Of a stretch of 7,174 nucleotides of DNA, positions 1 through 6,262 are shown piece after piece. Made by a program: the position numbers and the translations under genes. Where the stretch lies: positions 1-7,174 of the forward strand of contig JACQGS010000313.1 in assembly GCA_016199405.1 (NCBI GenBank), given 5' to 3'. The first letter of the stretch is position 1. Each line of letters starts with the position of its first letter. Below the pieces are notes generated by a model that was not told the origin of the DNA, ran no database searches, and saw only the letters and a program-made list of their open reading frames with translations. Source of the DNA: Chloroflexota bacterium (GTDB taxonomy: Bacteria > Chloroflexota > Anaerolineae > UBA4142).

Positions 1-270
1 GGGAAATTGACCGATGTCTTGTACAACGCCTCGGTCTACAAGGATCTGCGGGGTAACGTGCTGGGCGTGTTCGCTGCCGCGCGCGACGTCACGGCACAGA
101 AAAAGTCCGAGGCGGAGGTCGCGGAGCAGCGGACCAAGGAGCTGGAGAGGATCGCCGAGCTCGAACGATTCCAGAAGGTCATGGTCGGGCGTGAACTCAA
201 GATGATCGATCTCAAGAAGGATATTGAGGAGTTAAAGAAGCTGGTCCCGCCCGGAAAGGTATCGCCGTGA
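1..270 (+). CDS. PAS-domain signalling protein, C-terminal fragment
   Basis: The frame is open from the first base, so the 5' end lies outside the window and only about 89 residues are visible. The visible start (GKLTDVLYNASVYKD, then GNVLGVFAAARDVT) is the last two beta strands of a PAS/PAC domain, including the usual G-x-V-x-G-V-x-x-x-x-R-D-V-T ending. A charged helix follows (KKSEAEVAEQRTKELERIAE), then a tail with LERFQKVMVGRELKMIDLKK, a C-terminal motif I recall from many PAS-containing bacterial sensors. No kinase, GGDEF or other output domain follows, so the protein ends in a coiled-coil tail and may act by docking on a partner. The TGA stop at 268-270 overlaps the GTG start of the next gene (GTGA), which suggests an operon with coupled translation. 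The PAS identity is secure; ligand and full length are unknown. Confidence 0.8.
   Translation, partial: GKLTDVLYNASVYKDLRGNVLGVFAAARDVTAQKKSEAEVAEQRTKELERIAELERFQKVMVGRELKMIDLKKDIEELKKLVPPGKVSP
253..259 (+). promoter_or_regulatory. Ribosome binding site for the HD-GYP sensor gene
   Basis: GGAAAGG lies seven bases before the GTG at 267. It supports GTG as the start even though it overlaps the stop of the preceding gene. The site lies inside the upstream coding region, as expected for translational coupling. Confidence 0.6.
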
Positions 271-3200
271 TCGTTGACGTCGTGACAGGCGCTGCACTCG
301 ACCAGGCGGCAGATCCCGGCAACTACGCGAGAGCCATCCTCAACATCCTGACGGACTTTGGCGAGGAGAAAACCCGGCTGGCTGATGTCCAGAGGGCGAT
401 GTTGAACATCCTCGAGGATTCGGACGCGGAGAAGCTCCGGCTCGAAGCCGTACAGAAGGCAGCCCTCAACATTCTGGCTGACTTCAATGACGAGAGAACC
501 AAGCTCGCCGATGTGCAGAAGGCGGTCCTGAACATCTTGGAAGACTTTGCCGGCGAGAAGGCACGGCTGGAAGCGACGCAGAAGGCGGTCCTCAATATCC
601 TTGAAGACTTTGACGCTGAGAAGACCAAGGTCGAACAGATTAACCGGGAGATGACCAGGGAGATTGGCGAGCGCAAGCGCGCGGAGGAGGCATTGCGCGA
701 AGCAGACCAGCGTGCGATTCGGGACTATGAGCATTTGCTCGAACGGCTCAGCCAGTTGGCGCAAGTCGTCGGGACCGCCCGCGATCTAACTGCGGTCTAT
801 CGCAGTCTCCGCAGATTTGTAGAAGCATCGGTTCCCTGCAACGGTCTGTTTGTCTCGCTCTACGACCCGCAGCGTCAGCAACGCATCTGTGTCTACTCGG
901 GTGGAAATGGCGAGGAGGACGACGTTGCGACGCTCCCACCCCTGCCAATGAACGACAGTCCGCAGAGCCGGGCGATTGCGACCGGGCAAGTAGTCGTGAC
1001 GGACGATTTTCAGGCGGCGGTGGCTGGCAAGCCGGTGGTTACGCTTGGAACAGAGCAAGACCCGCGCCTCCCCCAGTCGTCCATTGCCGTGCCGTTGACT
1101 GTGTTGGGACGCGTGATCGGCGCATTTGAGGTTCAAAGCGTCGAACGCGCGGCGTTCAAGCCAGAGCATGTGACCGCGATGCGCATGGCGGCGAACCTCG
1201 CGGCGATTGCCACGGAGAATGTGCAGATGCTCGAACGCGAGCGTCAACTCCGGCTCGGCGCAGAGATGTCGGAGGAACGCTATCGCACCCTGGCGGAAGC
1301 CGCGCAAGACTCTATCTTCATCATCAACCGTGACAGGAATATCGAATACATGAATAGTTTTGGCGCCAGTCGGTTCGGCTTGCAACCCGAGGAGATCATC
1401 GGCAAACCATTGGCATCGCTGTTTCCACCTGAGATGCTGAAGACACGGCAGCAGGACCTGCAGACCGTGTTTGAGAGTTGCCAGCCGCTGTACATCGAGT
1501 ATCAGAGATCATTCCCCGACGCTCGAGAAGTTTGGCTGAGTGTTCGCCTGGCGCCAATCGTGGACGCAACCGGAGCGGTGCGCGCTGTTCTGGGCATCTC
1601 GCGCGACATCACCGAAAGCAAACGCGCGGAAGAGGAGATTCGCCTCCGCGTCGAACAACTTGGAACATTATACGATGCCGGGCTAGCGCTCAACAGTGTG
1701 CTCGATCCGCACGTGCAGTTGGAGTTCTTGTTGAAGCTTGCTGCGCACGCGCTACGCGCCGAGCACGCCGAGTTCTTCCGCTACAACCCCGCGCGCAATG
1801 AAGTGCAGTTTGAGAGTAGCATCGGCTACGGCGCGGCGGAGGAAAAAGCGTTGCGTGAGATGAGTTTCCCGGTTGGCGATGAACACGGACTGGTGGGCTG
1901 GGTTGCCAAGAATCGCGTGCATCTCAACGTGCCCGATGTTTCTGCGGATCCCCGCTGGATTGCGATAGATCCCCAAATTCGCTCCGCGCTCTATGCCGTC
2001 GTCCAACACGAGAAAGAGCCGCGCGGCGTCCTCGGCGTGTTGAGCACGCGCGCGAATGCCTTCTCGCTGCACGACGAACGGCTGCTGGTGCTCTTTGGAA
2101 ATCAGGTCGCGGTGGCGATGGAAAATGCGCGGCTGTTTGAGGAGGCACAGCGCCGCGCCGAACAACTGGTAGCCGTCAATACTCTCGGGCGCGCGCTTTC
2201 CGAAACGCTTGACCTGGATGAAATCTTCGAGCGCTTGTACCAATCCGTTCAGAGCCTGTTACCCGATTCCCAGACCGTGTTCGTCTCGTTGTTCGACCAG
2301 GAGCAGGCAGTGTTCCGCTGCGCCTTTGCCATGAGCGAGGGCGAGCGCATCAACGCTGCCGAACTGCCGCCCGCGCCACTAGAGCCGCCCGGCGTGGGCG
2401 CGCAGAGCGAGGCGGTTCACACCCGCCGGCCGTTCATCGTCAACGATCTGCAGGCTCGCCTCAAGCGCGTCCGCGTCAACGTGGATGTCGGCAACGGCTC
2501 CGGCAGACAAGCGCAGTCCGGGCTGTACGTGCCTATGCTGGCCAAAGAGCGGGTGATTGGTGTGGTGCAGACCCAGAGTCTGAAACTCGACCGTTACACG
2601 CCGGAACATGCCGAACTGTTGTCGCTGGTCGCCAACACGGCTGCCGTGGCTATTCAGAATGCGCGGCTGTTTGAAGAAGAACAAACGCGCCGCGCCGAAC
2701 TCGGCGCGCTCTATGATCTCTCGCGCGTCCTGGCGGATGCCCCCTACGTTTTCGACATCATCCTTGATCTGGTCGCGCGTCGCGCGGTCGAAACCATCCA
2801 CGTCACCTTTGCGCGCCTCGCGCTCATCGAAAACGGCGAGTGTGTTTTGCGCGCGGCGTATCCCGCGCGCGGACTGGAGCGCGATCTGGGCGTGGGGCGG
2901 CACGAGGCGATCCAACAGATGCCAGTCTGCTATCGCGCGTCACAGCAAAATGCGCCTGTTATCCTCCATCGCGACGATCCCGAACTCACCGACACAGAAC
3001 GCGACGCGCTCTTTCTCGCCCCTTCGGCGGGCTCAGGGCAAGTTCTCGCGCAGTCGCTATGTCTCGTGCCCCTGCGCTCCGGCGACCGCGCGCTCGGGCT
3101 GTTGATGTTGGGCGAAGCGCGGCGCGAGGAACGTGAATCGTTCACGCCCGAAAAAATCAATCTGGCGCGCAGTATCGCCGATCAAGCCGCGTCCGCGCTC

Positions 3201-3842
3201 CATCGCGCGGAATTGTTCACGCAATTGGAGCACTCTTATTTGGAAACCGTCCTTGCGCTCGCAAACGCGGTGGACGCGAAAGATATGTACACCGCCGATC
3301 ACGCCCAGCGGCTCGCCCAGATGGCGCTCGCGGTGGGGCGTGAGATAGACTTGACGCCGCGCGAGTTGGATGATTTGCGCTACGGCGCGATTCTGCACGA
3401 CATTGGCAAGATCGGCGTGCCCGATTCGATTCTGAAAAAGCCGGCGAAACTGGACGCGGATGAATGGAAGATTATGCGTCAGCATCCGGAAATTGGCGCG
3501 CGCATCCTCGCACCCATTTCGCGTCTGGTGCAAGCCGCGCGCATCGTACGGCATCATCACGAACGCGTGGACGGCAAGGGTTATCCGGATGGCTTGTCCG
3601 GTGAAACTATTCCGCTCGGCGCGCGCATTCTCACCATCGTGGATTCGTACAGCGCGATTATGGACAAGCGCGTTTACAAAGAAGCGCGCTCGCAAGATGA
3701 AGCGCTCACGGAATTAAAAAAGCACGCGGGGACGCAGTTCGATCCGCACATCGTCGAAATATTTTTGCAATTGTTAGAGCGCGGGGTTGACATAACGGGG
3801 GGGGGGGGGGTGAAAGAGTATTCAGCCCTTTCAAGTTTTTAG
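267..3842 (+). CDS. Multi-sensor HD-GYP protein (coiled coil, GAF, PAS, 3x GAF, HD-GYP)
   Basis: Probable cytoplasmic cyclic-di-GMP phosphodiesterase of 1191 residues; no signal peptide or membrane segment is visible. Domains in order: five 21-residue coiled-coil repeats (22-126), GAF1 (about 160-320), PAS (335-455, ending VLGISRDITESKRAEEE), GAF2 (462-625), GAF3 (632-805), GAF4 (811-985) and HD-GYP (992-1171). The domains are joined by signalling helices such as ENARLFEEAQRRAEQ. The HD-GYP core looks intact: H1012, H1044-D1045 in HDIGKIGVPD, H1073, H1097-H1098, the GYP triplet at 1105-1107 in DGKGYPDGL, and D1126. The family hydrolyses cyclic-di-GMP, or related cyclic dinucleotides in some members, using a metal centre; the exact substrate is inferred. 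The start is GTG at 267, overlapping the upstream stop. Oddities: a 10-codon palindromic insertion in GAF4 (residues 919-928) and a G14 tract encoding TGGGGV just before the stop. No histidine kinase or GGDEF module is present. Confidence 0.93.
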   Translation: MIVDVVTGAALDQAADPGNYARAILNILTDFGEEKTRLADVQRAMLNILEDSDAEKLRLEAVQKAALNILADFNDERTKLADVQKAVLNILEDFAGEKARLEATQKAVLNILEDFDAEKTKVEQINREMTREIGERKRAEEALREADQRAIRDYEHLLERLSQLAQVVGTARDLTAVYRSLRRFVEASVPCNGLFVSLYDPQRQQRICVYSGGNGEEDDVATLPPLPMNDSPQSRAIATGQVVVTDDFQAAVAGKPVVTLGTEQDPRLPQSSIAVPLTVLGRVIGAFEVQSVERAAFKPEHVTAMRMAANLAAIATENVQMLERERQLRLGAEMSEERYRTLAEAAQDSIFIINRDRNIEYMNSFGASRFGLQPEEIIGKPLASLFPPEMLKTRQQDLQTVFESCQPLYIEYQRSFPDAREVWLSVRLAPIVDATGAVRAVLGISRDITESKRAEEEIRLRVEQLGTLYDAGLALNSVLDPHVQLEFLLKLAAHALRAEHAEFFRYNPARNEVQFESSIGYGAAEEKALREMSFPVGDEHGLVGWVAKNRVHLNVPDVSADPRWIAIDPQIRSALYAVVQHEKEPRGVLGVLSTRANAFSLHDERLLVLFGNQVAVAMENARLFEEAQRRAEQLVAVNTLGRALSETLDLDEIFERLYQSVQSLLPDSQTVFVSLFDQEQAVFRCAFAMSEGERINAAELPPAPLEPPGVGAQSEAVHTRRPFIVNDLQARLKRVRVNVDVGNGSGRQAQSGLYVPMLAKERVIGVVQTQSLKLDRYTPEHAELLSLVANTAAVAIQNARLFEEEQTRRAELGALYDLSRVLADAPYVFDIILDLVARRAVETIHVTFARLALIENGECVLRAAYPARGLERDLGVGRHEAIQQMPVCYRASQQNAPVILHRDDPELTDTERDALFLAPSAGSGQVLAQSLCLVPLRSGDRALGLLMLGEARREERESFTPEKINLARSIADQAASALHRAELFTQLEHSYLETVLALANAVDAKDMYTADHAQRLAQMALAVGREIDLTPRELDDLRYGAILHDIGKIGVPDSILKKPAKLDADEWKIMRQHPEIGARILAPISRLVQAARIVRHHHERVDGKGYPDGLSGETIPLGARILTIVDSYSAIMDKRVYKEARSQDEALTELKKHAGTQFDPHIVEIFLQLLERGVDITGGGGVKEYSALSSF
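330..644 (+). repeat. Five tandem 63-bp repeats encoding a 21-residue coiled-coil unit
   Basis: Residues 22-126 of the HD-GYP sensor are five consecutive units of exactly 21 residues (three heptads) with no gaps. The consensus is roughly K-A-x-L-N-I-L-E-D-F-x-x-E-K-x-R-L-E-x-V-Q. Units 1 and 3 share LADVQ. Units 2 and 4 share LEAVQ/LEATQ, and unit 5 resembles them but ends in EQIN, running into the signalling helix REMTREIGERKRAEEALRE. The DNA is diverged at synonymous positions, so the array is not freshly duplicated. It is inferred to form a parallel dimer rod at the N-terminus. Confidence 0.85.
3013..3049. repeat. Small palindromic repeat inserted in frame, with 7-bp flanking direct repeat
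   Basis: TTCTCGC occurs at 3013-3019 and again at 3043-3049. Between them is a 23-base core (3020-3042) reading CCCTTCGGCG, then GGCTCAGGGCAAG. The core has CCCT/AGGG ends and resembles, from memory, short repeats common in Chloroflexota and other environmental genomes. Core plus one copy of the flank is 30 bases, adding 10 residues (PSAGSGQVLA) to GAF4 without a frameshift. Removing it gives LFLAQSLCLVPLRSGDRALG, a normal GAF strand. Confidence 0.75.
3797..3810 (+). repeat. G14 homopolymer tract near the end of the HD-GYP gene
   Basis: Fourteen consecutive G residues lie after the HD-GYP domain, 30 bases before the TAG stop. In the present frame they encode the G of ACG, four glycines and the first base of a valine codon. 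One G fewer would give an immediate TGA. One more would read through to a different 14-residue tail ending at the TAG at 3851. It may be a slippage-prone tract or an assembly error. Confidence 0.8.
3808..3840 (+). terminator. Possible weak intrinsic terminator of the PAS/HD-GYP operon
   Basis: TGAAAG (3811-3816) can pair with CTTTCA (3828-3833), or alternatively GGGTGAA (3808-3814) with TTCAGCCC (3821-3828, one bulged base). A TTTTT run follows at 3836-3840. The stem is short and AT-rich and the element overlaps the end of the coding sequence, so this is only a candidate. The stronger hairpin at 3860-3926 may also serve. Confidence 0.3.
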
Positions 3843-3859
3843 AAAGTGGTTAGGTTGAT

Positions 3860-3926
3860 GTAAACGTGCGACGCACTCTGCATCCCGCAAACTGCGCGGG
3901 ACCTTTGGGGTGCGTCGCACGTTTAC
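3860..3926. repeat. 67-bp hairpin repeat with perfect 17-bp arms between convergent genes
   Basis: GTAAACGTGCGACGCAC (3860-3876) is the exact reverse complement of 3910-3926. The 33-base centre holds a second hairpin, TCCCGC (3883-3888) with GCGGGA (3896-3901). It fills nearly all the gap between the convergent HD-GYP and DUF4058 genes. It could stop transcription from both sides, but neither side has a T-run, so it is better read as a dispersed palindromic repeat. Its right arm contains the stop codon (TAA, minus strand) of the DUF4058 gene. Confidence 0.8.
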
Positions 3927-4684
3927 TGGTCAAATGAAACGTCTTCTTCCGCAAGCGGAGGCGGCGGTGGTGGTTTGCTATAGTCAATCTGCACGGCATA
4001 CGCGCCGCGTTCGTACACGGCGGCGACTGCCGCGCCCAAATCGAGCGGCGCATCTGGATCGGGTTCAAGCAGAGGGACAGGCAAGACCGGTAGTTTGTCC
4101 CTTAACGCAATAGGCCAAACGGCAATGTTGGGGCGGCGGTCGGCGCGGCTGAGAAAAACATAGTACGGCGCATTGGGCACGGGTTTTTCCAATGGGAATC
4201 TTTCGCCCGACCGCAAGAGATCAATCTCCATGAAATGAACGGCAGAGCGCAAAAGGTCGCGTCGTTTGCGGGCGTAATCTTGATGCGCTTCATGTCCGGG
4301 TCGTTTATTGACCGGCGACAAAATTTCGATGACGGTGACGAGTTGTTGATGTTCGGCGGTGCGGATTTCAACCGTGAAGAGTTCTAGCGGAATTTCAAGA
4401 GGAACCGTGCTTGTGACCGGCGCAGGAGTGATTGTTGCGACACTCGTTTCCAATCCTCCTCGAGTTGGCTGGGTTTGCCATACGCTAACATCTGGACGGA
4501 TGCCGAATGATTGCGCGACCTCGATGACTTCATAAGTCACAAACGGCGTGAGGCGCGCAAAGTAGCGCGGTTGAACGCGGGAATTGAGCCGAGCGCGGAT
4601 TTCTGATGCGAGGTCACTGTGAAAATCAGACCACAACTCTGGCGTCTCAATGTATGGATCCATTCCGGGAAAAGGTGAAGGCAT
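3923..4684 (-). CDS. DUF4058 family protein
   Basis: A 253-residue protein of a family of unknown function, recognised by its N-terminus MPSPFPGMDPYIE followed by LWSDFH, by RPDVSVW, and by the core VIEILSPVNK (E120, K127) and FMEIDLLRSGER (E153, D155). The E...E-x-D pattern after a hydrophobic strand recalls PD-(D/E)XK-type folds such as Uma2-like proteins. That comparison is my inference and shows no activity. It is predicted soluble, with a Pro6 run near the C-terminus (residues about 236-241). ATG at 4684 is chosen because the family starts with MPSPFPGMDP and GAGGTG (4689-4694) lies four bases upstream. The gene is downstream of rimO on the same strand but has its own promoter. The stop codon lies inside a palindromic repeat, and the tail LAEEDVSFDQ seems short against my recollection of relatives, which continue for a dozen or so residues. 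Confidence 0.85.
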   Translation of the reverse strand: MPSPFPGMDPYIETPELWSDFHSDLASEIRARLNSRVQPRYFARLTPFVTYEVIEVAQSFGIRPDVSVWQTQPTRGGLETSVATITPAPVTSTVPLEIPLELFTVEIRTAEHQQLVTVIEILSPVNKRPGHEAHQDYARKRRDLLRSAVHFMEIDLLRSGERFPLEKPVPNAPYYVFLSRADRRPNIAVWPIALRDKLPVLPVPLLEPDPDAPLDLGAAVAAVYERGAYAVQIDYSKPPPPPPLAEEDVSFDQ

Positions 4685-4688
4685 AAGA

Positions 4689-4694
4689 CACCTC
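4689..4694 (-). promoter_or_regulatory. Ribosome binding site of the DUF4058 gene
   Basis: GAGGTG on the minus strand, four bases before the ATG at 4684. It fixes the start that also gives the conserved MPSPFPGMDP N-terminus. Confidence 0.65.
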
Positions 4695-4715
4695 GATCAC
4701 TTTCGCGTCACTCGA

Positions 4716-4744
4716 AGTATAGCATATCCGACATTCGGGGGCAA
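4716..4744 (-). promoter_or_regulatory. Sigma-70-type promoter for the DUF4058 gene
   Basis: On the minus strand, TTGCCC (4739-4744) and TATACT (4716-4721) are separated by exactly 17 bases, with TG one base before the -10, giving an extended -10 (TGCTATACT). Transcription would start near 4709 with a leader of about 25 bases containing the ribosome binding site. It is the best promoter in the window and implies that DUF4058 is expressed independently of rimO. Confidence 0.65.
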
Positions 4745-4773
4745 CCAAATTTCAAGTCTCCAACCCCCAACTT

Positions 4774-6156
4774 CTAATCCTCAAGTTCCCCCATCAAATC
4801 GTACTCCACCGCGCGCGTAATTTTTACTCGCGCAAACTCTCCTGCGGGCAATTCTTTTTCAATAATCACGACGCCATCCACCTCCGGCGCGTCGCGATAC
4901 GTTCGACCGATGCTTACTCCATCCCCCGCGCCTTCGATCAGAACCTCCAGCGTCTTGCCCACAAACCGCTGATTCTTTTTCAGCGAAATCTCTTGCTGAA
5001 GCGCCATCGCTTGTTCGCGGCGGCGTTTTTTTATTTTGGCGGGGATCTGATCCGACATTGTCGCGGACGGCGTCCCTTCTTCAACTGAAAACTCAAACAC
5101 GCCGACGCGGTCGAATTGCTGTTCCTCGATGAACTGTAACAGCGTTTCGAATTCTTTTTCAGTCTCGCCCGGAAAGCCGACGATGAACGTTGTGCGAATT
5201 GCAATGTCCGGCATCGCGGCGCGCAAAGCATCGAGCATTTGGCATGTGACGACGCTATTCGGTCGCCGCATGCGCTTCAGCGTTTCGGGATGCGCGTGCT
5301 GCAGCGGCACGTCAATGTATTTGACGATTTGCGGCAAGCGCGCCATCGTTTCAATCAGGCGCGGCGTGACATGCCCGGGATAGGCGTACATCAAACGCAA
5401 CCAATGCGGGCGACCACGAGAGTCGCCCCTACGCTCGCCCAAAACTTCGTCGCAAATCTTTTCCATCAGCGGCGCGAGCGCGTCGCGCTGACCCAAGTCC
5501 CAGCCGTACGCCGTACTATCTTGCGCGACCAAGGCGATTTCCTTCACGCCCTGCGCGACGAGTTCACGCGCTTCGGCAATCACCGCGTCCGGCGTTTTGG
5601 AATGATGCGCGCCCTTGATCGCGGGAATGATGCAAAACGTGCAGGGTCGGTCGCAGCCGTCCGCGATTTTCAGGAAGGCACTCGGACCGCGCGCGACGCG
5701 CGGCAACCGTTCGACAACGCTGCGCGCGGCGATTTGCTCGCGCGGCAAATTGAGGTACGCCTCTCTAAACCAGACTTCCGAAGCGCTCCGCGAAACTTTG
5801 AAAGTCTCACGCGTTTTCAAATGCTCGATAAAACGCGGCAACGCCAGCCATTTGCCGGCATCAATCACGCCGTCCACTTGCGGCACATCCGATTTTACTT
5901 GTGCGCCGTATCGCGAAATCAAACAGCCCGCGCCGATGAGCAATTGCCCAGCGCGTTTCGATTCGCCGAGTTCGCGCATCGCCGCGAGTGATTCCGCACG
6001 CGCGGCTTGCAAGAAGCCGCACGTATTGACGATCAGCACGTCCGCGTCGCGCGGGTTATCTGCCGCGCGCATGCCGGCGTTTTCAAGCAACGAGCCGATC
6101 CCATCAGAATCGGCGACATTTTTCGCGCACCCAAGCGTGCGGAGGTAATAGCGCAT
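4774..6156 (-). CDS. rimO: Ribosomal protein S12 methylthiotransferase RimO
   Basis: A radical-SAM enzyme that methylthiolates the conserved aspartate of ribosomal protein S12, using two 4Fe-4S clusters and S-adenosylmethionine. The N-terminal methylthiotransferase domain has C10 (LGCAKN), C46 (VNTCGF) and C78 (GAGCLISRYG). The radical-SAM domain has C168/C172/C175 in DGCDRPCTFCIIP, followed by LVAQDSTAYGWDL, typical of RimO rather than MiaB. A TRAM domain follows from about residue 395 (VGKTLEVLIEG to ITRAVEYDLMGELED). The start is ATG at 6156 (MRYYLRTLGCAKN), supported by AAGGA five bases upstream; a longer open frame to 6228 adds only non-conserved residues. At 460 residues it is about 20 longer than the usual 430-445. 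Two palindromic insertions, near residues 117-128 and 241-250, account for the excess. All catalytic cysteines are present, so it is probably active. It follows the RodZ-like gene by 209 bases. Confidence 0.95.
   Translation of the reverse strand: MRYYLRTLGCAKNVADSDGIGSLLENAGMRAADNPRDADVLIVNTCGFLQAARAESLAAMRELGESKRAGQLLIGAGCLISRYGAQVKSDVPQVDGVIDAGKWLALPRFIEHLKTRETFKVSRSASEVWFREAYLNLPREQIAARSVVERLPRVARGPSAFLKIADGCDRPCTFCIIPAIKGAHHSKTPDAVIAEARELVAQGVKEIALVAQDSTAYGWDLGQRDALAPLMEKICDEVLGERRGDSRGRPHWLRLMYAYPGHVTPRLIETMARLPQIVKYIDVPLQHAHPETLKRMRRPNSVVTCQMLDALRAAMPDIAIRTTFIVGFPGETEKEFETLLQFIEEQQFDRVGVFEFSVEEGTPSATMSDQIPAKIKKRRREQAMALQQEISLKKNQRFVGKTLEVLIEGAGDGVSIGRTYRDAPEVDGVVIIEKELPAGEFARVKITRAVEYDLMGELED
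5408..5432. repeat. Palindromic repeat inside rimO, in frame (7-bp arms)
   Basis: GGGCGAC (5408-5414) and GTCGCCC (5422-5428) are perfect inverted arms around CACGAGA, followed by CTAC. It encodes roughly RRGDSRGRP (residues 242-250), placed between MEKICDEVLG and HWLRLMYAYPGHV, where RimO proteins normally have only a short linker. It resembles a GTAGGGGCGAC-type repeat I recall from Chloroflexota genomes. I see no clear target duplication. Confidence 0.65.
5772..5807. repeat. Imperfect 36-bp palindrome inside rimO, in frame
   Basis: AGACTT (5772-5777) pairs with AAGTCT (5802-5807). Inside, AAG and CTT, then CGC and GCG around a TCC loop, can also pair, giving a nested hairpin. The 36 bases equal 12 codons and encode about TFKVSRSASEVW (residues 118-129), between the methylthiotransferase and radical-SAM domains where family length varies. 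Inferred to be a second inserted repeat of a different family. Confidence 0.45.
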
Positions 6157-6161
6157 CAAAA

Positions 6162-6166
6162 TCCTT
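6162..6166 (-). promoter_or_regulatory. Ribosome binding site deciding the rimO start
   Basis: AAGGA on the minus strand, five bases before the ATG at 6156. It supports this start over the in-frame upstream codon at 6228, whose added residues (rich in Arg, Phe and Ser) are not RimO-like and overlap a degenerate repeat. Confidence 0.6.
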
Positions 6167-6181
6167 GTTTGCAAAGTGAAA

Positions 6182-6209
6182 GACACGAAAGGGCGCGAAA
6201 GACGCGAAA
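6182..6209. repeat. Degenerate 9-10 bp tandem repeat upstream of rimO
   Basis: CACGAAA, CGCGAAA and CGCGAAA recur at 6184, 6194 and 6203 with a spacing of 10 and 9 bases. This GACGCGAAA-like array lies within 30-50 bases of the rimO start. No function is evident. Confidence 0.5.
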
Positions 6210-6262
6210 ATCCTCGCGGACCGCGCAAGCGCTGAAAAGACTCTGTAAATCACAATTTCATA

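Noticed and set aside
267..270. Frameshift joining the PAS protein and HD-GYP sensor into one gene
   Set aside because: The upstream tail ends naturally after a motif common at PAS-protein C-termini, and the GTGA overlap with a ribosome binding site is a normal operon junction.
36..764. Long minus-strand open frame of 242 codons opposite the coiled-coil repeats
   Set aside because: It is antisense to a convincing coding region, its repetitive protein mirrors the 63-bp repeats, and it has no family resemblance.
1752..2243. Minus-strand open frame opposite GAF2 and GAF3
   Set aside because: Shadow of the GCG/CGC-rich sensor gene; the plus-strand frame has clear domains and this one has none.
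4737..4768. GGGGG and CCCCC separated by 22 bases as a rimO terminator
   Set aside because: Only five G-C pairs with a large loop and no T-run, and it overlaps the -35 of the DUF4058 promoter.
5239..5991. Plus-strand open frame of 250 codons opposite rimO
   Set aside because: Antisense to rimO, whose cysteine motifs and TRAM domain prove the minus-strand frame.
6157..6228. Upstream in-frame start for rimO at 6228
   Set aside because: The 24 extra residues are not conserved RimO sequence, overlap a degenerate repeat, and the ATG at 6156 has a good ribosome binding site.
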